Assembly: GCF_900110275.1 (NCBI RefSeq)
Contig: NZ_FODC01000001.1
Span: 1,570,780-1,634,779, forward strand
Direction: 5' to 3'
From: Duganella sp. CF517
GTDB lineage: Bacteria; Pseudomonadota; Gammaproteobacteria; Burkholderiales; Burkholderiaceae_D
DNA length: 64,000 nt
Numbering within the stretch: position 1 is the first letter of the stretch; each line of letters opens with the position of its first letter. The notes below the pieces were generated by a model that made no database searches, was not told where the DNA came from, and saw nothing but the letters and a program-made list of their open reading frames with translations. Of the stretch, positions 54,225 through 63,220 are shown in pieces. Both the position numbers and the translations under genes were made by a program.

Positions 54225-55130
54225 TTGAGCATTTCCAGCATGACGGGCTACGCAGTCGCCACCAGTGAAAGCGCGGCGGGCACACTGACGATCGAAATCA
54301 AGAGCGTCAATTCGCGCTTTCTCGACCTTCAGTTTCGAATAAACGACGATTTGCGCGCGCTCGAACCCGATTTGCGCTCGGCGATCATGGCCGCCATCAC
54401 GCGCGGCAAGGTCGAGCTGCGGCTCAGTTTCGGCCGCAAGGCGGCGACGGCCGGTACGCAGGCGCTCAACCTGCCCCTATTGACCGAATTGCAACGACTG
54501 CAACAGGAAGTCGGCGCCCACTTCCCCGCCGCGCCGACCATGTCGGTGGCCGAACTGCTGCGCTGGCCCGGCGTCATCGAGGAAGCCCAGATCGGCCAGG
54601 AATCGCTGCAGGCCGACGTCGCCGCGCTGACCGCCACCACCGTGCGGGCCTTCGTCGTCAGCCGCCAGCGCGAAGGCGCCGCGCTCGAAACCATGCTGAC
54701 CTCGCGCATCGAGGCGATGGAAGTGATCGTCAAGCGCATCACGCCGCTGATCCCGCAGGTGGTCGCCGCCTTCCAGCAAAAAGCCGTCGAGCGCATGCAG
54801 GACGCGCTGGGCCTGGCCTGCCAGGGCTCCAATTCGGCGCTGTCGCGCCAGGACGCGCTCGAGCGCATCCGCCAGGAGGTGATCCTGTACGGCATCCGCA
54901 TCGACGTCGCCGAGGAGCTGGGCCGGCTGTCGGCGCACCTGACCGAGACGCGCCACATCCTCAAAAAGGGCGGCCAGGTCGGCAAACGGCTGGACTTCAT
55001 GATGCAGGAGCTCAACCGCGAGGCCAATACGCTGGGCGCCAAGGCCTCCGTCAAGGAGCTGGCCGACGCCTCGATGGAGCTCAAGCTGCTCATCGAACAG
55101 ATGCGCGAGCAGGTGCAAAACCTCGAGTGA
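54225..55130 (+). CDS. yicC: YicC-family endoribonuclease
   Basis: 301 residues. It has the YicC N-terminal domain (SMTGYA, EIKSVNSRFLDLQFRI) and the C-terminal domain with GQVGKRLDFMMQELNREANT and CGSK-like LGAKASVKELADASMELK. The family cleaves RNA and affects sRNA turnover. A TTG start at 54225 is chosen because family members begin 3-5 residues before SMTGY and GGGGAC lies upstream; the next ATG (54240) would cut into the conserved block. Ends in a strong terminator. Confidence 0.94.
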   Translation: MSISSMTGYAVATSESAAGTLTIEIKSVNSRFLDLQFRINDDLRALEPDLRSAIMAAITRGKVELRLSFGRKAATAGTQALNLPLLTELQRLQQEVGAHFPAAPTMSVAELLRWPGVIEEAQIGQESLQADVAALTATTVRAFVVSRQREGAALETMLTSRIEAMEVIVKRITPLIPQVVAAFQQKAVERMQDALGLACQGSNSALSRQDALERIRQEVILYGIRIDVAEELGRLSAHLTETRHILKKGGQVGKRLDFMMQELNREANTLGAKASVKELADASMELKLLIEQMREQVQNLE

Positions 55131-55133
55131 CAC

Positions 55134-55160
55134 AAAAAAGGGAGCTTCGGCTCCCTTTTT
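55134..55160. terminator. Bidirectional intrinsic terminator with UUCG loop
   Basis: AAAAAAGGGAGC, TTCG, GCTCCCTTTTT: a perfect stem capped by the very stable UUCG tetraloop, with A and T runs that serve both yicC and the convergent monooxygenase gene. Confidence 0.95.
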
Positions 55161-55190
55161 CATCCGGAGGACTTCGCGCCCCCGCGCCGG

Positions 55191-55478
55191 CTACAGCAAC
55201 TGATTCAGCTTGGTGATTTTGATGTCGGTCACCTTGCCGATGGTGTTCACCATTTCCAGGAAATGCGGCGTGGTTTCGTGCAGCGCGTGCGCTTCGGCGT
55301 CGTCCCAGGCTTCGAGCATGACGAAGGTCGCCGGGTCGCCCAGGTCCTGGTGCAGGTCGTAGCGGATGCAGCCGGTCTCGGCGCGGCTCGGGGGCACGAT
55401 TTGGTCCAGCGCGGAACGCACCAGCAGCTCGGAACCCGAATGGGCGGTGATGGTGGCGACGATGATCAGTTCTGACAT
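55191..55478 (-). CDS. Antibiotic biosynthesis monooxygenase (ABM) domain protein
   Basis: 95 residues, a single ABM ferredoxin-like fold of the YgiN/quinol monooxygenase group: IIVATITAHSGSELLVRSAL, ETGCIRYDLHQDLGDPATFV, a helix with HALHETTPHF. Such proteins oxidise quinols or act on other small aromatics, usually as dimers without cofactor. Function here is by family only. Confidence 0.88.
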   Translation of the reverse strand: MSELIIVATITAHSGSELLVRSALDQIVPPSRAETGCIRYDLHQDLGDPATFVMLEAWDDAEAHALHETTPHFLEMVNTIGKVTDIKITKLNQLL

Positions 55479-55589
55479 GTTCTATCCTGTGAAAGTGGGA
55501 ACTTGCATGGTTGGGGCGGATTGCGAAACGAAAAGGCCGGCCCCGCGAAATCCGCTATCATCGGCGCAACAACTTCCGGGGAGCGAGGC

Positions 55590-56408
55590 ATGGCCGCATC
55601 GAACGCAGCACCGATGATACGCGTAGGCATAGGCGGCTGGGATTTCGCGCCGTGGCGCGAGACGTTCTATCCGAAGGACGTGCCGCGGAAGAAGGCGCTC
55701 GAGTATGCCAGCCGGCACGTCACCAGCATCGAAATCAACGGCACTTTCTACCGCACCGCCAAGCCCGAACACTTCGCCGCGTGGAACGCGCAAACGCCGG
55801 ACGATTTCATCTTCGCCGTCAAGGCCAGCCGCTACGCCACCAACCGCAAGGCGCTCGGCGAGGCCGGCGAATCGATCGAGCGCTTCATCGGCAGCGGCCT
55901 GGCGGAGCTGGGCGACAAGCTCGGCCCCCTGCTGTGGCAACTGGCGCCGACCAAGCAGTTCGATCCGGACGACCTGGAAGCGTTCTTCAAACTGCTGCCG
56001 GCCAAACTGGGCACGCGCAAACTGCGCCACGTGCTCGACACCCGCCACGACAGTTTCATGTGCGCCGACTACGTCAAGCTGGCGCGCAAGTACAAGGTCG
56101 CCAGCGTGTTCACCGACTCGCCCAAGTTCCCCTCCTTCGCCGACGTCACCGCCGACTTCGTCTACGCCCGCTTGATGAACGCGCAGAGCGAACAAGTGAC
56201 CGGCTACACCAAGCCGGCGCTGAAGAAATGGGCGGCGCTCGCGCAGCAATGGCAGGCCGGCGCGCTGCCGCCGGGACTGCCGTATGCGGCGCCGCCGCCG
56301 GCATCGGCCAAGGCCGCCGGCAAGGCGCGCCCGGTGTTCGTCTACTTCATCAACGGCGCCAAGGAACGCGCGCCCGCCGCCGCCCAGCACCTGATCGGCT
56401 TGCTGTGA
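55590..56408 (+). CDS. DUF72 domain protein
   Basis: 272 residues, TIM-barrel DUF72 family (YecE type) of unknown biochemical role. Signatures: RVGIGGWDFAPWRETFYP near residue 10, EINGTFYR, FIFAVKASRYATN, and the closing VFVYFINGAKERAPAAAQHL. The start at 55590 has GGGGAG 5 bases upstream. It is divergent from the ABM gene and followed by the gmk promoter. Confidence 0.9.
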   Translation: MAASNAAPMIRVGIGGWDFAPWRETFYPKDVPRKKALEYASRHVTSIEINGTFYRTAKPEHFAAWNAQTPDDFIFAVKASRYATNRKALGEAGESIERFIGSGLAELGDKLGPLLWQLAPTKQFDPDDLEAFFKLLPAKLGTRKLRHVLDTRHDSFMCADYVKLARKYKVASVFTDSPKFPSFADVTADFVYARLMNAQSEQVTGYTKPALKKWAALAQQWQAGALPPGLPYAAPPPASAKAAGKARPVFVYFINGAKERAPAAAQHLIGLL

Positions 56409-56443
56409 TAGCGGCCCGGTCGAACCCGGACCGACAGCCGAAT

Positions 56444-56472
56444 TGAATGCCGGCCGTTGCTCTTGGTAAAAT
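56444..56472 (+). promoter_or_regulatory. Promoter of gmk-rpoZ-spoT
   Basis: TTGAAT (56444-56449), 17 bases, TAAAAT (56467-56472), about 66 bases before gmk. Good match to the sigma-70 consensus. Confidence 0.7.
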
Positions 56473-56538
56473 ACGTCTTTGGGCGCTGCCCGAACGAGTA
56501 TTTGAACCGTATTTGAAACGCATTTGAAAGTTACACAC

Positions 56539-57177
56539 ATGAGCTCATCCAACGCATTCGCCGGCAGCCTGTTCATGGTGGTGGCGCCATCGGGCGCCGG
56601 CAAGTCGACGCTGGTCAACGCGCTGCTGGCGCAGGAACCGACGATCAAGCTGTCGATTTCGACCACCACGCGCGCGCCGCGTCCGGGTGAAACCCACGGC
56701 AAGGAATACTACTTCACCAACGCCGAGGATTTCGTCGCGCGCGCCGACGCCGGCGAGTTCCTCGAGTGGGCCGAAGTGCACGGTAACTACTACGGCACCT
56801 CGCGCATCATGGTCGAGCAGCAGATGAAGACCGGCACCGACATCCTGCTCGAAATCGACTGGCAGGGCGCGCGCCAGGTCAAGAAGCAGTTCCCGCAGGC
56901 GGCCGGCATTTTCATCCTGCCGCCATCGATCGAGGCGCTGGAACAACGCTTGAAAAAACGCGCCACCGACGAGGCCCACGTGATCACCCGCCGCATGCTG
57001 GCGGCCGGCGGCGAAATCGCCCACGCTCCCGAGTTCGAGTATGCTATTATCAATGAAGAATTCGCGGTCGCCCTGTCGGAATTGACGGCGATTGTTAGAG
57101 CGGCCCGTTGCCGGTTTGCGCAACAAGCGGCACGCAACATCTCGCTATTTGCCCAATTGGGTATCCACGCTGAATAA
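56539..57177 (+). CDS. gmk: Guanylate kinase
   Basis: Phosphorylates GMP to GDP. 212 residues. P-loop APSGAGKST near residue 16, GMP-binding [11 protein letters not shown] and [16 protein letters not shown], lid RLKKRATD. The start at 56539 (MSSSNAF) is preferred to an upstream TTG. First gene of the conserved gmk-rpoZ-spoT unit, which feeds GTP-derived ppGpp control. Confidence 0.97.
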   Translation: MSSSNAFAGSLFMVVAPSGAGKSTLVNALLAQEPTIKLSISTTTRAPRPGETHGKEYYFTNAEDFVARADAGEFLEWAEVHGNYYGTSRIMVEQQMKTGTDILLEIDWQGARQVKKQFPQAAGIFILPPSIEALEQRLKKRATDEAHVITRRMLAAGGEIAHAPEFEYAIINEEFAVALSELTAIVRAARCRFAQQAARNISLFAQLGIHAE

Positions 57178-57201
57178 ATACACAAGATTTTAGGAGTTAT
57201 C

Positions 57202-57405
57202 ATGGCCCGTATTACTATTGAAGATTGTCTCAAAACCATTCCGAACCGTTTCCAGCTGACCCTGGCCGCGACCTACCGCGCCCGCCAACTGCTGCAAGGC
57301 CACACCCCGAAGGTCGAAGCCAAGGACAAGCCGACCGTCGTCGCGCTGCGCGAGATCGCCGCCGGCAAAGTCGGTCTGGAAATGTTGAAAAAGGTCCCAA
57401 TGTAA
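57202..57405 (+). CDS. rpoZ: RNA polymerase omega subunit
   Basis: 67 residues, the usual betaproteobacterial length. [20 protein letters not shown] and the [13 protein letters not shown] helix are diagnostic. Omega helps assemble RNA polymerase and forms part of a ppGpp-binding site, which fits its place between gmk and spoT. AGGAG ribosome site 6 bases upstream. Confidence 0.98.
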   Translation: MARITIEDCLKTIPNRFQLTLAATYRARQLLQGHTPKVEAKDKPTVVALREIAAGKVGLEMLKKVPM

Positions 57406-57520
57406 GTTGGACCCGCGTTCCCGAACAATGTGAATGATGCGGTTAGCAGTAGTTGAGCAATAGCGCACGCCATCAGGTAGTATTTACATTGACACTCTCA
57501 TTGCGACGGAACGCATACGT

Positions 57521-59863
57521 ATGAATCTGATCCCCGCCGATCCGACACTTAGCGGCAAGCCCCGGTCCAAGCAACCGGCGAAACAGCCGGCCAAAGCGCC
57601 GGCCGCAGCCACGTCGGGCGCCAACGCGGGCGACAGCACTGCCTCCACCATCGCCTCATCCGCACCAGCCCCCATCCCCCCCGTGATTTCTTCGTCGCCC
57701 CTGGCCACGCCCACCCTGACCGCCGGCGTCGCCTCCGTCACGCACCTGACCGAAAAACTGGCCGAGTACATGACGCCGGCCGACCTGAAAAAGGTCAAGG
57801 AAGCGTACCGCTTCTCGGACGAGATGCACCTGGGGCAGGTGCGCAAATCGGGCGAGCCGTACATCTCGCATCCGATCGCCGTGGCCGAGATCTGCGCCGA
57901 CTGGAAGCTCGACGCGCAAGCGATCATGGCGGCGCTGCTGCACGACGTGATGGAAGACCAGGACGTCAAAAAGGACGAGTTGATCGAGCGCTTCGGCGCG
58001 CCGGTCGCCAACCTGGTCGACGGCCTGTCGAAGCTGGAAAAGATCGAATTCCAAAGCCAGATCGAGGCGCAGGCGGAGAACTTCCGCAAGATGCTGCTGG
58101 CGATGGCGTCCGACGTGCGCGTCATCCTCATCAAGCTGGCCGACCGTCTGCACAATATGCGCACGATGGAGGTCATGGCGCCGGCCAAGAAGGCGCGCAT
58201 CTCCAGCGAGACGATGGAAGTGTACGTGCCGATCGCGCACCGCCTGGGCCTGAACAACATCTACCGCGAGCTGCAGGACTTGTCGTTCTCGCACCTGTAT
58301 CCGCTGCGCTACCGCACCCTGGCCAAGGCCGTGAAGGCGGCGCGCGGCAACCGCCGCGAGGTGGTGTCGAAGATCCTCGACTCGGTCAAGACCACGCTGC
58401 AGATCGCCGACATCGAGGCCGAGGTCTACGGCCGCGAGAAAACCCTGTACGGGATCTACAAGAAGATGCGCAGCAAACACCTGTCGTTCTCGCAGGTGCT
58501 CGACGTCTACGGCTTCCGCGTGGTGGTCGACAGCTTCCCCAATTGCTACGTCGCGCTGGGCACCCTGCACTCGCTGTACAAGCCGATGCCGGGCAAGTTC
58601 AAGGACTACATCGCGATCCGCAAATTGAACGGCTATCAGTCGCTGCACACGACCTTGATCGGGCCGTACGGCACGCCGGTCGAGTTCCAGATCCGCACCC
58701 AGGAAATGCACCGCACCGCCGAATCGGGCGTGGCCGCGCATTGGCTGTACAAGAACGGCGAATCGAACCTGTCGGACCTGCAGCAGCGCACCCACGCGTG
58801 GCTGCAGTCGCTGCTCGACATCCAGCAGCAGACCGGCGACTCGGCCGAATTCCTCGAACACGTGAAGGTCGACCTGTTCCCCGATTCGGTCTACGTGTTC
58901 ACGCCCAAATCGAAGATCATCGCGCTGCCGCGCGGGGCCACGCCGATCGACTTCGCGTACTCGATCCACACCGGCATCGGCGACCACACGGTGGCGGTCA
59001 ACATCAACAACGAGCCGGCCTCGCTGCGCACGGAACTGCGCAACGGCGACATCGTCGAAATCGTCACCGACTCGTCGTCGCGTCCGAGCCCGACGTGGCT
59101 ATCGTTCGTCCGCACCGGCAAGGCGCGCTCGGCGATCCGCCACCATCTGCGCACCATCAACCTGCCCGAATCGATCACGCTCGGCCAGCAGCTGCTGTCG
59201 CAGGCGCTGACGTCGCTGGGCATGGGCGCCGACCTGGAAGACCACCTGATCGACCGGCTGCTCAACGAATCGAGCGCCAAGTCGCTCGACGAGCTATATG
59301 CCGACATCGGCATCGGCAAGCGCATGGCGGCCTTGGTGGCGCGCCACATCTTCGGCCTGCGCGGCGGCGAATCGGCCAGCGCGCCGGTGGACCACAACAG
59401 CGCCGCCGAACTCGATCCGGTGACGATCTGCGGCAGCGAAGGCGTGTCGGTGCAACTGGCGCCGTGCTGCCTGCCGATCCCGGGCGACTCGATCGTCGGC
59501 CAGTTGCGCCGCGACCAGGGCCTGCTGGTGCACACCAACGACTGCACCGTGGCCAAGCGCCAGAAGATCAAGGAACCGGACCGCTGGATCGCCGTCAAAT
59601 GGGGCACCGAATTGAACCGCCGCTTCGACAGCCGCATCAAGCTGTTGATCAACAACGAAAAAGGCATCCTCGCGCGCGTCGCGGCGGAGATCGGCGAGTC
59701 GGACGCCAACATCACCTATGTCGGCATGGACGAGGACAAGGAACACGTGCTGCACCAGCTGCGCTTCACGATCCAGGTCAAGGATCGCGTGCACCTGGCG
59801 GGCCTGCTGCGCAACGTGCGCCGCGTCGTGGGCGTCAACCGCATCCTGCGCGAGCGCAGCTAG
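57521..59863 (+). CDS. spoT: Bifunctional (p)ppGpp synthetase/hydrolase SpoT
   Basis: 780 residues. A Pro/Ala/Ser-rich leader of about 65 residues precedes the domains. HD hydrolase (about 95-250): ISHPIAVAEI, LLHDVMED, KLADRLHNMRTM. Synthetase (about 290-410): YGIYKKMRSK, VYGFRVVVDS, KDYIAIRKLNGYQSLHTT. Then TGS (VFTPKSKIIALPRGATPIDF), a helical and zinc-finger region (CCLPIPGD) and a C-terminal ACT domain. Complete hydrolase motifs argue for the bifunctional SpoT type. Central stringent-response enzyme. Confidence 0.95.
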   Translation: MNLIPADPTLSGKPRSKQPAKQPAKAPAAATSGANAGDSTASTIASSAPAPIPPVISSSPLATPTLTAGVASVTHLTEKLAEYMTPADLKKVKEAYRFSDEMHLGQVRKSGEPYISHPIAVAEICADWKLDAQAIMAALLHDVMEDQDVKKDELIERFGAPVANLVDGLSKLEKIEFQSQIEAQAENFRKMLLAMASDVRVILIKLADRLHNMRTMEVMAPAKKARISSETMEVYVPIAHRLGLNNIYRELQDLSFSHLYPLRYRTLAKAVKAARGNRREVVSKILDSVKTTLQIADIEAEVYGREKTLYGIYKKMRSKHLSFSQVLDVYGFRVVVDSFPNCYVALGTLHSLYKPMPGKFKDYIAIRKLNGYQSLHTTLIGPYGTPVEFQIRTQEMHRTAESGVAAHWLYKNGESNLSDLQQRTHAWLQSLLDIQQQTGDSAEFLEHVKVDLFPDSVYVFTPKSKIIALPRGATPIDFAYSIHTGIGDHTVAVNINNEPASLRTELRNGDIVEIVTDSSSRPSPTWLSFVRTGKARSAIRHHLRTINLPESITLGQQLLSQALTSLGMGADLEDHLIDRLLNESSAKSLDELYADIGIGKRMAALVARHIFGLRGGESASAPVDHNSAAELDPVTICGSEGVSVQLAPCCLPIPGDSIVGQLRRDQGLLVHTNDCTVAKRQKIKEPDRWIAVKWGTELNRRFDSRIKLLINNEKGILARVAAEIGESDANITYVGMDEDKEHVLHQLRFTIQVKDRVHLAGLLRNVRRVVGVNRILRERS

Positions 59864-59875
59864 GCTGCGGCGAAG

Positions 59876-60814
59876 CTACGGCCTGGCCACCGGATCGTAC
59901 CAATACGCCTTGTTGGCCAATGGCGTCTTCGGCGGCAGCAATGGATTCTCGAGCCTGAAAATACGCCGCTTGCGCAAGCCGACCTGTTCGATCAAGCCGT
60001 CGTAGGCCTGGTGAAACAACCGGTCCAGGCGGCCATCGGCGCTGAGCGCCCGCATGCCGAACTCAAGTCGCTGGGCCAGCCTCGGCTCGCCGGGCGCGAC
60101 AAAGAAATAACGCGCCAGCGGCATATACAGCGCCAGCTCATTCTCAATGGCGAGCATCGGAAACCCCGGCGCGTACGCCTCCCGCTCGAAGACCGCCTCC
60201 TCCACCGAGCGCGGGAAAAACAAAAACCGCTCGGCCGCCAGCATGGCTTGCAGATTGTGGACCGAGGCCCCCGTCACGACCTTGAAACCGTTTTGCAGAA
60301 GCACCGGGGTCGAGCCCCACTGGCGGCCGGCGCCCATCGACAGCTCCTTCAACTGCGGCAAACTGGTCACCGCGCTGAAGCGCGCCTGGCGGCGCCCGTC
60401 GATCAGGAAGATGCGGTAGCCTGAAAATCCCTTGTCGACGGGAATGCGGATCGGAATCAGCTTGCGTTCCCACTCTACCGAAGTCACTTGCGCGGTCAGG
60501 TTGACCATGCCGCCCTTGCCCATTTCCTGCATCAGGCGGTCGCGCTCCATGATCAGCGGCGAGACGGTCAGTTCGAAGGGGCCATATTTTTCGCTGGATG
60601 CCTCCAGCGCCGCCTTCAGCACGGCCAGCGCGTAGCGGTCCCGATAATCAGGATTGTTGAAGACAAAATCGCCTCGATAGGTATCGAGCGCGCGCGCCGC
60701 CGGCGCACAGCCGCACAGCCCCAGCGCCAACAGCGCGCAACGAACCAGCCGTCTGCCACGGCCGTCGTCCTGCCGATCTGATTTTTCCGCAATTGCCGTC
60801 TTCATCTGGGCCAT
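59876..60814 (-). CDS. Periplasmic binding-protein-like exported protein
   Basis: 312 residues. A basic start and a hydrophobic segment (about 24-43, ALLALGLCGCAPAARA) serve as signal peptide, possibly lipoprotein-type. The rest has the two-lobed pattern of solute-binding type 3 proteins (YALAVLKAALEASSEKYGPF; LPQLKELSMGAGRQWGSTPV; FFPRSVEEA). No transporter genes adjoin, so it may be an orphan sensor or unrelated to transport. It ends in KAYWYDPV; the same ending is seen in a remnant just upstream (60871-61010), so the gene was once duplicated. GAGG lies 8 bases before the start. Confidence 0.75.
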   Translation of the reverse strand: MAQMKTAIAEKSDRQDDGRGRRLVRCALLALGLCGCAPAARALDTYRGDFVFNNPDYRDRYALAVLKAALEASSEKYGPFELTVSPLIMERDRLMQEMGKGGMVNLTAQVTSVEWERKLIPIRIPVDKGFSGYRIFLIDGRRQARFSAVTSLPQLKELSMGAGRQWGSTPVLLQNGFKVVTGASVHNLQAMLAAERFLFFPRSVEEAVFEREAYAPGFPMLAIENELALYMPLARYFFVAPGEPRLAQRLEFGMRALSADGRLDRLFHQAYDGLIEQVGLRKRRIFRLENPLLPPKTPLANKAYWYDPVARP

Positions 60815-60870
60815 TGTAACGAGTTCCTCATGCCGCCATGTAACCGCTTGGCGAGCCCATCAAGAATAGC

Positions 60871-61010
60871 TTACTTGAGCGGAAACGGCTCATACCAATA
60901 CACCTCGCGCGACGGCGGCGCCCGCAGCCGGTCGCGCTCGATGGCCAGCGTCGACGTGTTCAATTGGCAGGGAGATAGCCTTCTCGCGAGACCAAGGTCG
61001 CAACACCGTT
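60871..61010 (-). pseudogene. C-terminal remnant of a paralogue of the preceding exported protein
   Basis: The minus strand ending with TAA at 60871 encodes GLARR, then LAIERDRLRAPPSREVYWYE and PFPLK. This aligns with the last 35 residues of the neighbouring gene (GLRKRRIFRLENPLL, KAYWYDPV). There is no start codon or full domain upstream, so it is the decayed 3' end of a duplicate copy. The rest of 60815-61082 shows nothing else. Confidence 0.6.
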
Positions 61011-61082
61011 ACTGCCTGGAGGAGCTGACCTGCCGCTACCCTCTCATAACTTCTTCGTGAAAAACGCCGTGCGCGCGAAGAA

Positions 61083-61832
61083 CTACTCTTCTCCAGTAAG
61101 TGAAACGCTAAATTTTCTTATAGTGCTAGTCTCGCGGCTGCCGTTTAATCTAAATTGAAGCTCGCCGCGATCACCGAACGCGCCTCTCGGTGTCGCACAA
61201 TCTTTAATTCCACATCTTAACTCTCTTTTATTCTTCGTTCCCGCCTTGATCTCCCAGAACTTGCTGTTGGCGTCGATCCCATATCCATCCAACTCAAGGT
61301 ATCCTGGAAAAGCTTCGTGAACCTGCCAGTCATCGGTTGGCAGTGCAGCCTTTCCACCCGGATAATTCTCTCTACCCAAGTCTTTGCCATCTTCGTCCAC
61401 AAAACTCAGATATATATTGATAAACTTTACCTTGGGGTCCTTACCTTCGCCAGTACCCAATTGCAATCCGTACTCTTCCCAAACGCAGATAACAATTCCA
61501 TCCTTGCTGCAGCGAGGAGACCCGGCAAGCCCGTTCTTCCACGCTTGCAGGGACGCACCCATAAACAATTTCTTACCATTGAAATATATAAATTCGTCCT
61601 TGATAATTATTTCAGGTTTGCGGCCTTTTGAAACAATGCGAGGCGTGCCCAATTGCTTCAAATCTTGCGTTTCCGCTACAGCCTTATTTTTCAACGCTTC
61701 TAATTTTTCAAAGAAACCGCGTTCTTGGCGTTGTGCGGGAACCTCATTGACTGCGGACGAGCTGGAAAACGCGAGAACCGGGACGTAAAGTGCTAGCGCA
61801 CACACAAAACAAAATATATTCTTAACCATCAT
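61083..61832 (-). CDS. Secreted unknown protein, candidate immunity protein for the HET-C effector
   Basis: 249 residues, family not recognised. A signal peptide covers residues 1-21 (IFCFVCALALYVPVLA). The mature part has EIIIKDEFIYFNGKKLFMG near residue 73, two paired cysteines (SPRCSKDGIVIC) and two more (LRCGIKDC), suggesting disulfides in the periplasm. GC content is clearly below the chromosome average. The start overlaps the HET-C gene stop (ATGA), so the two are coupled, the usual layout for a type VI effector and its immunity gene. Function is inferred from position and export. Confidence 0.72.
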   Translation of the reverse strand: MMVKNIFCFVCALALYVPVLAFSSSSAVNEVPAQRQERGFFEKLEALKNKAVAETQDLKQLGTPRIVSKGRKPEIIIKDEFIYFNGKKLFMGASLQAWKNGLAGSPRCSKDGIVICVWEEYGLQLGTGEGKDPKVKFINIYLSFVDEDGKDLGRENYPGGKAALPTDDWQVHEAFPGYLELDGYGIDANSKFWEIKAGTKNKRELRCGIKDCATPRGAFGDRGELQFRLNGSRETSTIRKFSVSLTGEE

Positions 61833-63220
61833 TTTCTCACCTGATTCTCTGTCCCAAATATACTCTGATAATTTTTGTTAATGTAACCCCATATATCGTT
61901 ACTCTGTTTTTTTGTTTTGTTGATCGCATCGATAGTCTCTTGTTTATGCGCTTTTTCAAGGGCCTCCCATTCCGTAGCGGACTGGCCACGAAGTACCTGT
62001 TGCGGGTGCTTGGCCGCCCATTCCTTCACCATGGCGTCCTGCCAATTCGTGTCGAGCGGGTGCACGATGAATGATGCGGCAACCGCCGCAGGATCGGCGC
62101 TGACATCGCCGCCCCACCAGCGAGCGGCCATCGCACGACCGACCTGGCCTACCGCCACTTTGGCCAAACTCGCGGCCAACGTGTGAAACGGGTGGTTGTC
62201 ATGGTCTTTGGCCAACTGGGAATGGGTAGGATCAGTGGATCCGTTTGTATTGGGGTCGCCAATTCGCAAAATCTGCTGATCGTCAACGCTGTTTCCCACT
62301 AGATGAATGAGGCTGCTATAGACAAAGTTATAAACATTGGCAACCATGCCCAATGTGTAGTGCATCGCGCCCTCCAAATACTGATGCCCGGGGATTTTTG
62401 CGATCGTGTCCCTAACAACGAGGAAATCTTGATAGGACGCCAGCAATCTAGGATCACTGTGTTCGCTCAGCAGAATAAGCATGATGCGATCGACTTTTGT
62501 ACGTTCGCCTGGCTTGGTCGCTTTGAAGTCCCATTCAACCTTGAATAGGGTATCAGCAATTAAGCCTGCAGTGCTGGCGATCACATCGTCGGAATCGAAC
62601 ATACCAGTGACGACAGGCAGCCTGTGTTTGCCGGCAGCGGGCGAGGTCCACGGCAATACCTTGCTATGGCCAACCTTTCGCAGGCTGAGTTCCAGGAAAT
62701 TACTGTGGGCAAAGTAGTCCTCCAAGACGTGCAACGCGGCGCCAAAATGCCGGTATCCGTCTTTCCCCGGTCCGGCTGCAACCGCTTTGTTGATCTCGTC
62801 GCGCATGTACTTCACGGAAAAACCAATATACCGCTTCATGGAAGTTGCGGGATCAACAGCAACGTACTCCTTGGTCGCTCGTGGCTGGAAGTCCTTGTCG
62901 ATGCTTTGCGGATCAGGGGCGCCCGGCGCGTTGTTGGTTGGATTATCGATGTGCTCGACCGGACGGTACACGCCGAGCAAAGGCTCTGTCACCTGGAATA
63001 TTTTTTTATCCGCTGGCGTCACAACGAACTCCAATTCAGCAAATAAATCCACCAATTGAGTCAATTTCTTGCGGGAGATCGCGCGAGGGAAGTCTTTCGG
63101 CGCGTCGGGCTTGCGAACGATTACCGGATCAAGTACCTGCGAAAAATCGCGTAACCAGTTGCCGAAATATATCTGCTTCAACACATTTTCGGACGCAAAC
63201 CGTCGCGAGACAAGAGACAA
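61829..63220 (-). CDS. HET-C domain protein, probable T6SS effector part
   Basis: 463 residues as read from a TTG at 63220. HET-C signatures: VLKQIYFGNWLRDFSQ near residue 13 and ALHVLEDYFAHSNFLEL near 165, the latter resembling zinc-phospholipase active sites. The same frame continues upstream of the TTG and encodes ESFGHQSIEE, which matches the conserved F-x-H-x2-I-E at the start of HET-C domains, but without a start codon. The domain therefore begins inside the vgrG frame, one base out of phase. Low GC marks it as acquired. Likely role: membrane-attacking toxin. Confidence 0.78.
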   Translation of the reverse strand: MSLVSRRFASENVLKQIYFGNWLRDFSQVLDPVIVRKPDAPKDFPRAISRKKLTQLVDLFAELEFVVTPADKKIFQVTEPLLGVYRPVEHIDNPTNNAPGAPDPQSIDKDFQPRATKEYVAVDPATSMKRYIGFSVKYMRDEINKAVAAGPGKDGYRHFGAALHVLEDYFAHSNFLELSLRKVGHSKVLPWTSPAAGKHRLPVVTGMFDSDDVIASTAGLIADTLFKVEWDFKATKPGERTKVDRIMLILLSEHSDPRLLASYQDFLVVRDTIAKIPGHQYLEGAMHYTLGMVANVYNFVYSSLIHLVGNSVDDQQILRIGDPNTNGSTDPTHSQLAKDHDNHPFHTLAASLAKVAVGQVGRAMAARWWGGDVSADPAAVAASFIVHPLDTNWQDAMVKEWAAKHPQQVLRGQSATEWEALEKAHKQETIDAINKTKKQSNDIWGYINKNYQSIFGTENQVRK

